From Enterocloster aldenensis (lineage in GTDB: Bacteria > Bacillota > Clostridia > Lachnospirales > Lachnospiraceae), in the NCBI RefSeq assembly GCF_003434055.1, contig NZ_QVEX01000013.1:90798-154797 (forward strand): a DNA stretch of 64,000 bases. The letters run 5' to 3'. The notes beneath the pieces were generated by a model, which saw only the letters and a list, made by a program, of their open reading frames with translations, ran no database searches and was not told the origin of the DNA. Each line of letters starts with the position of its first letter. The stretch's first letter is position 1. Shown here one piece after another: positions 1 to 11,034 of this stretch. The translations under genes and the position numbers were made by a program.

Positions 1-1
1 A

Positions 2-118
2 CAGGGGAAACAGTACTACAGTAATATCCCCCTGCGGATGGAGAGAAGCATAGCTGGCAGCATTTTCGGCTGGACCGGCAGGCCACTGTGGACCAGCGTC
101 CTCTGGAATACCGATTAA
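2..118 (+). CDS. C-terminal end of an unidentified protein (truncated by window edge)
   Basis: An open frame runs from the window edge to a TAA at 116-118 and encodes about 38 residues ending in WNTD. I do not recognise the protein. Just after the stop, from about 119, the sequence resembles the left end of the mobile element at 6054, so this gene may have been truncated by a related insertion. It may also be a chance open frame. Confidence 0.3.
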   Translation, partial: QGKQYYSNIPLRMERSIAGSIFGWTGRPLWTSVLWNTD

Positions 119-375
119 TCCGCTGTTAAAAGGAATGTGACTCTATACCCAGTAAATCTGGAAAGATTAAAATTATCAGTGTCCCTTTGTTCCATTACGT
201 GCACCCTTTTCACATCATGCTGAATTTTCCCTACCAGCATACTTTAATATATGAGTAATGGATGGCGTTGGTGTACAAGTCAGCCGCATACAGGCCTTTC
301 TCCGCTGTTTCAGATAATAGGTGGAGAGAGGGGACTTTCTGCATTGTTTTTTCAGATATAAATTTCATATCAATA
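119..375. other. Intergenic region with a mobile-element-end-like segment
   Basis: No gene is supported here. Positions ~121-162 match 6056-6096 (the left end of the serine-recombinase element) at most positions with one gap. Both contain TGTTAAAAGGAA followed by TATACCC and GTAAAT. The remainder is AT-rich spacer before the TetR promoter. Confidence 0.4.
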
Positions 376-423
376 TTGACAAGCGTTAATATAGCGGATA
401 TAATGAATATTAACATATGTTAA
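376..423 (+). promoter_or_regulatory. Sigma-A-type promoter with overlapping palindromic operator
   Basis: TTGACA (376-381) and TATAAT (399-404) are separated by exactly 17 nt, a near-consensus vegetative promoter. The perfect 14-bp palindrome TTAACATATGTTAA (410-423) covers the expected transcription start. It is a likely binding site for the TetR protein encoded immediately downstream, giving autoregulation (inference). Confidence 0.7.
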
Positions 424-439
424 CTTAGAGGGATGGAAT

Positions 440-1045
440 ATGAATACAGATACAAGCGGAAAAAAGCCATATCATTTTGGTAATTTAAAAGAAACACTCA
501 TTGAACAGGGAATTGAGCTAATCCATGAGGAGGGAATTGAAAAGTTTTCTTTACGAAAGGTAGCAAAGAAAGTAGGAGTATCAGCAACTGCCTGCTATAA
601 TCACTTTGGAAATATTGATGAGTTGCTTCTTGGAATGTACTCTTATGTTACCGACAGATTCGCAACCGCCCTAAAACAGGCAGTGGAAGAAAACTCCTGT
701 CAGTATGTTACAATTTCCATGGGCGTTGCTTATGTGGAGTTTTTTGCAAAATATCCCCACTATTTTAATTTCTTATTTGACAGTGAGTACCTGGGCATTC
801 AGATAAAAGAAACTGAGATTACATGGGATGGCTCCTGTACTCCATTTGAAATTTTCGTAAATGGTGCAAAAAGAAGTATGAGGGAGCTAAACATTGATGA
901 AAAAGAATTAAGAGATGACCTTTTGGTAATGTGGGCAACCGTACATGGTTTGGCAGCCATGGCTAACATGAAAGGAATACAGTATGAAAATGGCGATTGG
1001 GGCGCCCTTACAGAGAGAATACTGCTTAACAAGGTAATACTGTGA
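440..1045 (+). CDS. TetR/AcrR family transcriptional regulator
   Basis: The protein has 201 residues. The N-terminal helix-turn-helix (about residues 20-60: GIEKFSLRKVAKKVGVSATACYNHF) is typical of TetR repressors, and the C-terminal half resembles a ligand-binding TetR_C domain. The start follows an AGAGGGATGG-type ribosome site. A palindrome over its own promoter suggests autorepression. The nitroreductase gene follows 33 bases downstream on the same strand and is the probable co-regulated target, so the ligand may be a nitroaromatic or redox-active compound (inference). Confidence 0.85.
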   Translation: MNTDTSGKKPYHFGNLKETLIEQGIELIHEEGIEKFSLRKVAKKVGVSATACYNHFGNIDELLLGMYSYVTDRFATALKQAVEENSCQYVTISMGVAYVEFFAKYPHYFNFLFDSEYLGIQIKETEITWDGSCTPFEIFVNGAKRSMRELNIDEKELRDDLLVMWATVHGLAAMANMKGIQYENGDWGALTERILLNKVIL

Positions 1046-1078
1046 CATGAAATTGAGCGAAAACAGGAGGAACCAATT

Positions 1079-1741
1079 ATGACGGAATTAGAAGCAATCA
1101 GGGCAAGGCACGCAGTTAGGAATTATACTACAAAACCACTTCCACCTGCAATTATTGATGGACTGAAAGAAGAAATCGGGCAGTGTAACCGGCTGGGACA
1201 GTTGCATATTCAGTTAGTAACGGACAATGAGGGTGCATTTAAAAGCTTCATTCCCTTATTTGGGAGATTTAAAAATGTAAAAAACTATATTGCTCTGGTA
1301 GCAAAAATGCAAGGCGATTTTTATGTGAAGAGTGGCTATTTTGGAGCACGCCTTATGATTAAAGCCCAACAGGCAGGTCTTAATTCGTGTTGGGTCACAA
1401 GCACATACAATGCGAAAAAGTGTCAGGTTACGTTAGCTCCTGATGAGGAATTAGTTGGTGTCATTGCGATTGGTTATGGCATGACTGATGGCAGGCAGCA
1501 TAAGTCAAAGAGCATGGAACGTTTATGTAAGCCATGCAGTGATAAATGGTTTATAAATGGCATGAAAGCGTCGGTGCTTGCTCCGACGGGCCTTAACAAA
1601 CAGAATTTTTTCATCGAAGCGAATGGGAATACCGTATCCATCCACACAAAGGACAATCGCCCGATGTCCCAGATTGATACCGGCATTGTGAAATATCATT
1701 TTGAGATTGGCGCCGGAAAAGAAAATTTTAATTGGGGATAA
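1079..1741 (+). CDS. Nitroreductase family protein
   Basis: The protein has 220 residues. The N-terminus (EAIRARHAVRNYTTKPLP) is the usual FMN-contacting start of nitroreductases, and the middle (GYFGARLMIKAQQAGLNSCW) matches the family's second conserved block. Such proteins are cytoplasmic FMN enzymes using NAD(P)H to reduce nitro groups, quinones or flavins; the substrate cannot be told. AGGAGG precedes the start. It probably forms a two-gene operon with the upstream TetR gene. Confidence 0.8.
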   Translation: MTELEAIRARHAVRNYTTKPLPPAIIDGLKEEIGQCNRLGQLHIQLVTDNEGAFKSFIPLFGRFKNVKNYIALVAKMQGDFYVKSGYFGARLMIKAQQAGLNSCWVTSTYNAKKCQVTLAPDEELVGVIAIGYGMTDGRQHKSKSMERLCKPCSDKWFINGMKASVLAPTGLNKQNFFIEANGNTVSIHTKDNRPMSQIDTGIVKYHFEIGAGKENFNWG

Positions 1742-2127
1742 TTAACAATAAAGCTGCCGCAATATCACCGACTAATGCCAGTGGGATTGCAACAGCCTTA
1801 TTTCAAGGACAGCCATATGGTACCGCCGATAATGACGATTGCAGCTTGCTGTCCTGTCTGACTGTTCTCACTGCCAGGGGCTGGGTACTTGTTATTATAT
1901 TCGTATTAGTTCCGGCAGCCCCGTGGAATTAGATGGGGAATCGGATAAGGGATTGGACATGTTTGTATTTTGGGTATAGTTATCATACATATAAACTGCC
2001 CCTTAACTTTGCGATGAGTTTAAGGTATGATTGCCGGGGAAGGCAGATAAAAGGATATTATGGCTCTGCCCCGGCAAAAAGATTTATACCAGCAGTGTCA
2101 CATGTTTACTGTATAAGCTGCATGGAT
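1742..2127. other. Gene-poor interval between nitroreductase and collagen-like gene
   Basis: No gene with a ribosome site is seen. On the minus strand about 1740-1800 reads as a short hydrophobic stretch (AVAIPLALVGDIAAALLLI) that could be the decayed end of a membrane protein gene, but stops interrupt it. I see no clear terminator for either flanking gene. Confidence 0.3.
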
Positions 2128-4227
<2,100 letters not shown>

Positions 4228-4480
4228 CAATCTCCCTCCTTTAATTAGTTTAAGGTTAAGGTGCGAATAAGCTAAGAGGGCTTATCCAGCCTTAATGGTT
4301 TAAAATGCAGCATTTGACAAATGCATGGTAATGTCGGTCGGCGTAATGTCTCAATATGGCAGCAGATAACCGCTGTATTACGGCAGTATAACATGCCATG
4401 GGACATGCTCATATCTAAATGGTTTTAAGAATGTCCACATCTGACCTGTTTGGGACGGAACCACTGGTTTCTATAATTTT

Positions 4481-4505
4481 GGGGCCGGATATCCGGCCCC
4501 TTTTT
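4481..4505. terminator. Perfect 20-bp palindrome with T-run, downstream of split collagen gene
   Basis: A perfect palindrome GGGGCCGGAT/ATCCGGCCCC (4481-4500) lies 12 bases beyond the stop of the minus-strand collagen gene. The T-run (4501-4505) is on the plus-strand side, so by textbook rules it terminates plus-strand transcription best. Its position suggests a processing or termination hairpin for the minus-strand gene. Confidence 0.55.
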
Positions 4506-4512
4506 ATAATTA

Positions 4513-6033
4513 TCATACGAGACGTACCACTGCCAGGCTTGCGCCGGTACCCCCTTGCAGGATGGCTGTTCCTAATAATCCGAACAGCTGCAGTTCCAGC
4601 GTATCACCAGCAGTCAGATTGGCAATAAGGGTTGCCGAGAAATCGCTGGCAGATACAGCAGGAGATACAACAGAGCCGGCCAGAGCCGCGCCATTCCTCA
4701 ATATACGGGAGGACAGCAGCAGTGCGGCAGTGGTTCGGACTGTATAGGTTATGAGATAAGAACCTGTTGCCGGTACGGTAAAGATTGTATTGGCAGCATT
4801 GACCGTAAAGCTATCTAATACCTGGTCATTAGGAAGCGGAACCGCTGTACCTCCCACTACTACGGCAAGGGTTGTTCCTGATGTGTTAAGGGCGCTCATA
4901 CTGTTGGCAGTAACAGAAGTTCCGGTAGCACCTGTGGCGCCGGTAGGTCCTGTGGCGCCGGTAGGTCCTGTGGCGCCGGTAGGTCCTGTAGCGCCGGTAA
5001 CACCGGTAGCTCCAGCAGCGCCGGCTGCCCCTGTAGGTCCGGTAGGTCCTGTGGCTCCGGTAGCACCGGTAGCTCCAGCAGCGCCGGCTGCCCCTGTAGG
5101 TCCGGTAGCCCCGTTAGCGCCCGTAGGCCCTGTAGGTCCGGTAGCCCCGTTAGCACCCGTAGGCCCGGTAGGTCCTGTAACCCCGTTAGCGCCTGTGGCA
5201 CCCGTAGGTCCTACAGCCCCAGCAGCGCCGGTAGCCCCTGTAGGTCCGGTAGGTCCGGCGGCTCCGTTAGCGCCTGTGGCGCCGGTAGCCCCAGCAACGC
5301 CAGTAGCTCCTGTGGGTCCTGTAGGCCCGGCGGCTCCGTTAGCGCCTGTGGCTCCGGTAGGTCCGGCAACCCCGTTAGCGCCAGTGGGCCCGGTAGCTCC
5401 GGTAGGTCCGGTTACTCCGGTAGGTCCGGTTACTCCGGTAGGTCCGGTAGTTCCGGCTGTTCCGGCGGCGCCGGTTGCTCCGGTAGGCCCAACCGGCCCC
5501 TGGAGACCCTGTGCGCCAGTAGCCCCGGTAGGTCCAGCCGGTCCCTGAATACCCTGTGCGCCAGTAGCGCCGGTAGCACCGTTGGCTCCGGTAGGTCCGA
5601 TGAGGCCCTGGATGCCCTGCGGCCCGGTTGCCCCGGTAGGTCCAGCCGGTCCCTGGATACCCATTGCTCCAGCCGGTCCTGTAGCGCCCGTAGCTCCTGT
5701 AGGCCCCTGAAGGCCGGTAGTGCCTGTGGCACCTCTAAGCCCAGCCGGTCCCTGAATACCCTGTGGTCCCTGGATACCCTGTATCCCGGTAACACCAGTC
5801 GGACCCTGTATGCCCTGTGGTCCCTGAAGACCGGTGGCGCCTGTGGCTCCCCTTGGCCCGGCAGGACCCTGTATGCCCTGTGGTCCCTGAGGTCCAACAG
5901 CGCCTGTAGCCCCGTCAAATCCCCGCGGCCCCATTGGCCCGGTCGGTCCGGTCGGTCCGACATATCCCTGCGGTCCCATGGCACCTGTGGCCCCGGTTGG
6001 TCCCTGCATGCCAGGGCATCCCCGTGGTCCCAT
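4513..6033 (-). CDS. Collagen-like spore-surface protein, 3' part of a gene split by a mobile element
   Basis: The part from the first in-frame ATG encodes 506 residues: a Gly-X-Y region (to about residue 375) and a ~130-residue C-terminal domain (from [15 protein letters not shown] to the end) resembling the C1q/TNF-like trimerisation domain of BclA-type exosporium proteins. The Gly-X-Y frame continues upstream past 6033 to the element boundary at 6053. There is no ribosome site at the ATG, so this is not a natural start. The true 5' end is at 13555-13779. The repeats here are more diverged than in the neighbouring paralogue. The gene should be silent unless the element excises. Confidence 0.8.
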   Translation of the reverse strand: MGPRGCPGMQGPTGATGAMGPQGYVGPTGPTGPMGPRGFDGATGAVGPQGPQGIQGPAGPRGATGATGLQGPQGIQGPTGVTGIQGIQGPQGIQGPAGLRGATGTTGLQGPTGATGATGPAGAMGIQGPAGPTGATGPQGIQGLIGPTGANGATGATGAQGIQGPAGPTGATGAQGLQGPVGPTGATGAAGTAGTTGPTGVTGPTGVTGPTGATGPTGANGVAGPTGATGANGAAGPTGPTGATGVAGATGATGANGAAGPTGPTGATGAAGAVGPTGATGANGVTGPTGPTGANGATGPTGPTGANGATGPTGAAGAAGATGATGATGPTGPTGAAGAAGATGVTGATGPTGATGPTGATGPTGATGATGTSVTANSMSALNTSGTTLAVVVGGTAVPLPNDQVLDSFTVNAANTIFTVPATGSYLITYTVRTTAALLLSSRILRNGAALAGSVVSPAVSASDFSATLIANLTAGDTLELQLFGLLGTAILQGGTGASLAVVRLV

Positions 6034-6053
6034 GGGTCCGGCAGGCCCGGTAG

Positions 6054-6371
6054 CGCCGTTGTTAAAAGGAAAATGGCTTATACCCCGTAAATAAGGGAAA
6101 AAATAAAATAAGAGCTTATCACGTTACCGGACAAGCGCCGCCCAAGCAGAGACTACGGGTGGCGTTGTCCGTAGTGAGGCGGAAAGGACGACAATTCCCA
6201 TGCTTCGGGCCAAGTTGGCCCGAGGTTCCGCAGGGTTTGGGGATGGCCCCAACAAGCGGGATTTTTCAGGTTTCGGCGGGAACCAGAACATGGAAAATTC
6301 GCAAGTGTATAGACACTTACATCGCTTGCCGTTTAGCGCAAACCCGTTAACCGCATGAAAAAACGGGGGTT
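6054..6371. other. Structured non-coding region at left end of element (candidate oriT)
   Basis: No gene is supported. Several inverted repeats occur close together: CTACGG...CCGTAG (~6154-6175), TCGGGCCAA/TTGGCCCGA (~6206-6225), GGGGATGGCCCC (~6239) and AAGTGT-ATAG-ACACTT (~6302-6317). Clustered hairpins without coding capacity near the end of a mobilisable element fit a transfer origin used by a relaxase supplied in trans; this is inference. Confidence 0.35.
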
Positions 6372-6737
6372 TTATTCCTCCGCTTCTCTGGCTTTCTGTA
6401 TTCCTTTTATCGTATCAGTTACTATGACTAAATCAGTTTCATCAATGCCGTTGAGGAGTTCGTCGAGTTGGCGGCGCTGTGTGGTCTTATCCGGCGCTTT
6501 TGCTGGAAAGAAGATTTGGTCTACCGATATATCAAAAAAAGTTACAAGCTCATAAAAAATTTGTAGGCTTGGGTGCTGTCCGCTGTTCTCAATGGATGCA
6601 ATATAGCGCGGCGCAATGTTCTGCCTGTCCGCTAACTGGTTGCGCGATATACCCTTTGCCTTTCTTGCTTCTTTTATGGCTTGACCGAAGGCCTTAAAAT
6701 CATACTTCGCTTTGACCTGCTTCATATTTTTCACCAT
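6372..6737 (-). CDS. XRE-family helix-turn-helix regulator
   Basis: The protein has 121 residues. The Cro/CI-type HTH spans about residues 14-70 (FGQAIKEARKAKGISRNQLAD, then IAPRYIASIENSGQHPS), followed by a short acidic C-terminal tail. Regulators of this type control excision or transfer genes in Firmicutes integrative elements. It is the leftmost gene of the element, transcribed away from the cargo genes. Its target is not evident. Confidence 0.85.
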   Translation of the reverse strand: MVKNMKQVKAKYDFKAFGQAIKEARKAKGISRNQLADRQNIAPRYIASIENSGQHPSLQIFYELVTFFDISVDQIFFPAKAPDKTTQRRQLDELLNGIDETDLVIVTDTIKGIQKAREAEE

Positions 6738-6913
6738 ACTACATTTTACCGTTCACCTTTTCGTTTTGGATATGATTACACATAGCATAGTATTAATGGT
6801 AATATAGCATATTATTTGTGAAGTAAAATTTTGAATAAAGATAAAGCTTCCCCAACTGATATACAATAATTTTAGATAAGGGGAAGTCTAATAAAATAAT
6901 TTTAGACTATCTC

Positions 6914-6972
6914 TTGACAATAAAGAAAGCAAGTGATATATTATATATGACGATATGAAATATTTAGTCATA
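6914..6972 (+). promoter_or_regulatory. Promoter and putative TetR operator
   Basis: TTGACA (6914-6919) and TATATT (6937-6942) lie 17 bases apart. Downstream is the inverted repeat TATGAC (6946-6951)-N15-GTCATA (6967-6972), directly before the Shine-Dalgarno of the TetR gene. The same arrangement recurs at 7625-7651 before the ABC genes, which points to one regulator binding both. Confidence 0.7.
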
Positions 6973-6987
6973 AGGAGGTGAGAAAAA

Positions 6988-7569
6988 TTGCCGCGCTTTA
7001 CAGAACAAGAAAAAGAAATCATAAACAGGAAACTTTTGATAGAGGGGGAAAAGCTGTTTGCAGCACACGGCTTGAAAAAAGTAACGGTTGATGATTTAGT
7101 AGCTGCTGTAAATATATCGAAAGGTTCATTCTACGCTTTTTATCCGAGTAAAGAACACTTATATGTAGAAATCAATTTTCGCTTACAGAAAGAGCTATTT
7201 ACTAATATTGAAACAGCAATTAAAGGAAGAAAGTATGAAAATCATAGGGACTTAACAAAAGATGTTATCACTTTGGGGGTAACTGGGTTAATTAATTCTC
7301 CTATTCTTTCGCAGATTGATTTGTCTTTAATGGACTATCTGCAAAGGAAACTTTCGCCAGATATATTTGACAGTCATATGCACAATGATATACATATACT
7401 GGAAATGCTTGAAGATTTAGGGGTTATTTTTACGATTCCGCATACGGTTATCATAAAATCCCTGTATTCTGTTTTATCCTGTTTGGAACAGTTCAAGGAG
7501 GATAAAGAACTGAATATGATACAAAATCTTTTAGTGAATGGCATTGTTCAACAAGTAGTAGCAGAGTAA
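6988..7569 (+). CDS. TetR/AcrR family regulator of the element's ABC exporter
   Basis: The protein has 193 residues and starts at TTG 6988, which sits 6-7 bases after AAGGAGGTGAG; no ATG is better placed. The N-terminal HTH (about residues 22-55, KVTVDDLVAAVNISKGSFYAF) is typical of TetR. An inverted repeat TATGAC-N15-GTCAYA occurs before both this gene and the downstream exporter genes, so it likely represses itself and the exporter until a toxic compound binds. Codon use is AT-rich compared with host genes. Confidence 0.85.
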   Translation: MPRFTEQEKEIINRKLLIEGEKLFAAHGLKKVTVDDLVAAVNISKGSFYAFYPSKEHLYVEINFRLQKELFTNIETAIKGRKYENHRDLTKDVITLGVTGLINSPILSQIDLSLMDYLQRKLSPDIFDSHMHNDIHILEMLEDLGVIFTIPHTVIIKSLYSVLSCLEQFKEDKELNMIQNLLVNGIVQQVVAE

Positions 7570-7624
7570 TAATTTTGTTTGGTTATTTGACAGGCAGATA
7601 GCCAAACATATTTTTTACAATTTA

Positions 7625-7651
7625 TATGACTATATATTTATATAAGTCACA
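7625..7651 (+). promoter_or_regulatory. Second copy of the putative TetR operator
   Basis: TATGAC (7625-7630)-N15-GTCACA (7646-7651) has the same arms and spacing as the repeat before the tetR gene and lies ~20 bases before the start of the ABC ATPase gene. It is inferred to be a binding site for the TetR protein encoded at 6988. Confidence 0.6.
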
Positions 7652-7672
7652 AAGTCTAAGGAGGACAAAATA

Positions 7673-8518
7673 ATGATTGATGTAAAAAGACTGTATTTTA
7701 GCTATACTGACAAACCGTTTGTCGAGAATATAAGTTTCCATGTTGGGAAAGGAGAAATTTTTGGATTTTTGGGCCCTTCTGGTGCCGGAAAATCAACCAT
7801 TCAAAAAGTTTTGACCGGACTTAATACAAAATATAAAGGCAGCGTAAAAGTTGCAGGTACAGAAATACGGGAGCGCACAAATCGGTTTTATGAAAATATC
7901 GGTGTTGATTTTGAATTTTCAACCTGTTATGAGAAATTCACTGCACGACAAAATCTCGCCTATTTTGCTTCTCTGTATGAAAAGCAGCCCCGGTCTATTG
8001 ACGAACTATTGCATATGGTTGGATTGGAAAATGACGGAGATAAAAAGGTTGGCGATTTTTCCAAAGGTATGCGTTCCCGCTTGAATTTTATCAAAGCGTT
8101 GATACATGACCCAGACATATTATTCCTTGATGAACCGACAAGCGGTCTTGACCCTACGAATAATCGTTTGATGAAAGATATTATCCTTGCAGAAAAGAAA
8201 CGTGGAAAAACGGTTATCATTACTACTCACAATATGTTTGACGCAACAGAGCTATGTGATCAGGTAGCCTTTATCGTTGCCGGAAAAGTAAGCGCATTGG
8301 ATAGTCCGCATAATTTGATTATGTCAAGGGGGGCTGCAAAAATACAATATACCTACTATGACAAAGGTGAGAAAACGGGAGAATGTCTGCTTGATAGAAC
8401 CACAGAAGATAAGTTATTGAAAAACTTAATTTCCGAAAACCGTCTGCTTTCCATTCATAGCAGTGAGCCTACATTAAATGATATTTTTGTAGATATTACA
8501 GGGAGGACACTTCAATGA
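7673..8518 (+). CDS. ABC transporter ATP-binding protein
   Basis: The protein has 281 residues. Walker A (GPSGAGKST) is near residue 34, the signature is the variant FSKGM near residue 125, and Walker B (ILFLDEPTSGLD) is near residue 147, followed by the H-loop (TTHNM). The C-terminal ~60 residues are an extension typical of drug/bacteriocin-type exporters. AGGAGG precedes the start. The stop overlaps the start of the first permease gene by four bases (ATGA), so the subunits are translationally coupled. Confidence 0.9.
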   Translation: MIDVKRLYFSYTDKPFVENISFHVGKGEIFGFLGPSGAGKSTIQKVLTGLNTKYKGSVKVAGTEIRERTNRFYENIGVDFEFSTCYEKFTARQNLAYFASLYEKQPRSIDELLHMVGLENDGDKKVGDFSKGMRSRLNFIKALIHDPDILFLDEPTSGLDPTNNRLMKDIILAEKKRGKTVIITTHNMFDATELCDQVAFIVAGKVSALDSPHNLIMSRGAAKIQYTYYDKGEKTGECLLDRTTEDKLLKNLISENRLLSIHSSEPTLNDIFVDITGRTLQ

Positions 8519-9198
8519 GATTGGGACGTTTAATTTGTGGTGATATACATTTCCAATGGAAATATGGTTTCTATTTTATCTACTTTATTTTAACCGTTTT
8601 ATATGTGTGTGGGATTGCCGCTTTGCCCGAACATTGGAAAACGGATATTGCTTCTATTATGATATACTCTGACCCGGCAGCAATGGGATTGTTTTTCATG
8701 GGAGCGATTGTTCTTTTGGAAAAAAGTCAAAAGGTATTAAATGCTATGGTGGTATCTCCTGTAAAAATATCTGAATATATACTTTCAAAAACAGTTGCGT
8801 TGATTGCTATTTCTACGGTAATTGCATTGATATTAGGGTTAGTTTCCGGCAGCAATCATTTGCTTGGTATCGCAGTTGGTACTGCTTTGACATCAGCAAT
8901 CTTTACTATGCTTGGAATTATTGCAGCTACAAAGATTTCAAACTTGAACCAGTTTCTTATTGTAATTATGCCGATAGAAATTGTTTGCTTTGTTCCACCT
9001 ATTGCTGGTCTGTTTGTGACTTTACCAGATGTGTTTTGCTTTTTTCCGTTCATGGCTTGTATGAACCTTATAACTGGAAAAAGTATGTTACTATCGTTCG
9101 ATATGGTAATTGTAATTGCTACGTTGAATATCCTCTACATAATTGCAAGGGATACAGTTGAGCATATGTGGAAAAGTTTGGGAGGTGTAAAGCTATGA
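8515..9198 (+). CDS. ABC transporter permease (first)
   Basis: The protein has 227 residues with about six hydrophobic segments and no periplasmic domain, like the permeases of fluoroquinolone/drug-type ABC exporters. It overlaps the ATPase gene upstream and the second permease downstream (ATGA). The two permeases and one ATPase would form one efflux pump. The substrate cannot be told; the linked TetR suggests an induced toxic compound. Confidence 0.8.
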   Translation: MRLGRLICGDIHFQWKYGFYFIYFILTVLYVCGIAALPEHWKTDIASIMIYSDPAAMGLFFMGAIVLLEKSQKVLNAMVVSPVKISEYILSKTVALIAISTVIALILGLVSGSNHLLGIAVGTALTSAIFTMLGIIAATKISNLNQFLIVIMPIEIVCFVPPIAGLFVTLPDVFCFFPFMACMNLITGKSMLLSFDMVIVIATLNILYIIARDTVEHMWKSLGGVKL

Positions 9199-9893
9199 AA
9201 AGGATACTATCCAGTGCCATACAAGTATTTAAGCAAATCAAAAGCGACCCTATGATGTTTGCGGCTTGCTTCACCCCTTTTATTATGGGAGCTTTAATCA
9301 AATTTGGTATTCCACTTTTTGAAAGAATAACAAAGTTTTCTTTACAAGGATACTATCCGATTTTTGATTTATTGCGTTCTATCATGGCTCCTGTACTGCT
9401 TTGTTTTGCATTTGCCATGATTACGTTAGAGGAAATTGATGATAAAGTATCGCGGTACTTTTCAATTACTCCTCTTGGTAAGGCGGGGTATCTCTTTACA
9501 AGGTTGGTAGTACCCGCAATTATTTCAGCGGTCATTGCTTTTATCGTACTTTTGCTTTTCTCATTAGAAAAGCTACCCACTAGAATGATGATTGGTTTAG
9601 CACTTCTCGGTTCGGTACAGGCAATCATTGTTTCACTTATGATTATTACCTTATCCGGTAATAAATTAGAGGGTATGGCTGTAACAAAACTTTCTGCACT
9701 TACACTGTTAGGCATTCCAGTTCCTTTCTTTATAGATAGTTACTACCAGTTCGCGGTTGGCTTCCTCCCATCATTTTGGGTAGCAAAAGCCGTACAGAAT
9801 GAAGCAGTTCTTTATTTTCCCATAGCATTGGTAGTAGCTTTGATCTGGTACTACTTTCTTATAAAACGTCTGTTTCGGAAGCTGGCAGGATAA
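9195..9893 (+). CDS. ABC transporter permease (second)
   Basis: About 232 residues from the ATG at 9195, chosen over an in-frame start at 9168 because GGGAGGTG precedes it and it overlaps the previous stop in an ATGA junction. There are about six hydrophobic segments (for example AGYLFTRLVVPAIISAVIAFIVLLL, shortened here to its core VPAIISAVIAF). It is the partner of the preceding permease. Translation is expected to be coupled across the three genes. Confidence 0.8.
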   Translation: MKRILSSAIQVFKQIKSDPMMFAACFTPFIMGALIKFGIPLFERITKFSLQGYYPIFDLLRSIMAPVLLCFAFAMITLEEIDDKVSRYFSITPLGKAGYLFTRLVVPAIISAVIAFIVLLLFSLEKLPTRMMIGLALLGSVQAIIVSLMIITLSGNKLEGMAVTKLSALTLLGIPVPFFIDSYYQFAVGFLPSFWVAKAVQNEAVLYFPIALVVALIWYYFLIKRLFRKLAG

Positions 9894-9903
9894 GGGGGCA
9901 TAT

Positions 9904-10815
9904 ATGAATAAAAATAAAATCCTGCCAAACGAAAATGTAAATACGGCAATCCGGGTTTCCACAATTACACTAATCATCAACCTGATTTTATCGCTGCTTA
10001 AATTTGCCGCCGGATATATAGGAAAGTCAAGTGCCATGCTGTCAGACGCTGTTCACTCGGCCTCTGATGTATTAAGCACAATCATTGTGATGGCTGGAAT
10101 TAAAATATCAGAAAAACGGCCTGATAGAGAACACCCCTATGGGCATGAACGTATGGAATGTGTGGCTTCCATTATTCTTGCTGTTGCATTGGCTGTAACA
10201 GGAGCCGGAATTGGATATTCAGGTATTAAGAAAATCTTTTCAGGGCAGTACAATACATTTTCCGTACCCGGCGGAATCGCACTCACGGCGGCAGTTGTAT
10301 CCATTGTAATAAAAGAGTGGATGTACTGGTTTACGAGAGGTGCTGCAAAGCATACAAATTCTGACGCACTTATGGCTGACGCATGGCACCACCGCTCTGA
10401 CGCACTCTCGTCAGTTGGTTCTTTAATTGGCATTTTAGGAGCGCGTTTGGGCTTTGCCATTCTTGACCCTATTGCAAGCGTTGTAATTTGCAGTTGTATC
10501 TTAAAAGCTGCTTTGGACATTTTCAGAGAAAGCATTAACAAAATGGTGGATCATAGCTGTGACAATACTATAGAAACAAGAATTAGGGAACTTGTACTTC
10601 AACAGCAAGGGGTTGAAGGTATTGATGATTTAAAAACCCGCATGTTTGGAACGAAAATGTATGTAGATATTGAAATATTAGCCGATGGCAGCTTAGTTCT
10701 CTATGACGCTCACCGAATTGCCGAGGAAGTCCATCAGGCGATTGAAAACAGCTTTCCACAATGTAAACATTGTATGGTACATGTTAATACTAATGAACTT
10801 TCCCATTCTGCATAG
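9904..10815 (+). CDS. Cation diffusion facilitator (CDF) family metal efflux transporter
   Basis: The protein has 303 residues with six expected membrane helices. The metal-site motifs SDAVHSASD (helix II, about residues 43-51) and ADAWHHRSD (helix V, about residues 158-166) carry the Asp/His ligands of CDF proteins, and the C-terminal ~80 residues form the cytoplasmic ferredoxin-like dimer domain. CDF proteins exchange Zn2+, Fe2+, Mn2+ or Co2+ for protons. It starts ten bases after the permease gene, in the same operon, as resistance cargo. Confidence 0.9.
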   Translation: MNKNKILPNENVNTAIRVSTITLIINLILSLLKFAAGYIGKSSAMLSDAVHSASDVLSTIIVMAGIKISEKRPDREHPYGHERMECVASIILAVALAVTGAGIGYSGIKKIFSGQYNTFSVPGGIALTAAVVSIVIKEWMYWFTRGAAKHTNSDALMADAWHHRSDALSSVGSLIGILGARLGFAILDPIASVVICSCILKAALDIFRESINKMVDHSCDNTIETRIRELVLQQQGVEGIDDLKTRMFGTKMYVDIEILADGSLVLYDAHRIAEEVHQAIENSFPQCKHCMVHVNTNELSHSA

Positions 10816-10861
10816 GACGGGGAAGAGGATTTAAGGTCACTGAAAGGAGGTGAAGTAGGTT

Positions 10862-10990
10862 ATGGAACAATACTGGTGGATTATCATGATTGCGGTTTTG
10901 ATTGTCGTTGGCTTACTTAAAATGGTTATTATGAAAAAATACAACGATAAAAAGAATCCCAAAAAGCGTCCGCATAATGATGAAGATTAG
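10862..10990 (+). CDS. Small single-pass membrane protein (42 aa)
   Basis: The protein has 42 residues. AAAGGAGGTGAAG precedes ATG at 10862 at good spacing. The N-terminal two-thirds is a hydrophobic helix (WWIIMIAVLIVVGLL) and the end is a basic, Lys/Asn-rich tail (KKYNDKKNPKKRPHNDED). It lies 46 bases after the CDF gene and before a strong terminator, so it ends the operon. It may be an accessory peptide of a transporter; no family is recognised. Confidence 0.6.
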   Translation: MEQYWWIIMIAVLIVVGLLKMVIMKKYNDKKNPKKRPHNDED

Positions 10991-11034
10991 TAAAGAGCAA
11001 CTAAAAGGGAAAACGGCTATCTGTGTAGCAGCAC

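Noticed and set aside
4790..5548. Plus-strand open frame of 252 codons
   Set aside because: It is the antisense reading of the Gly-X-Y repeats of the split collagen gene.
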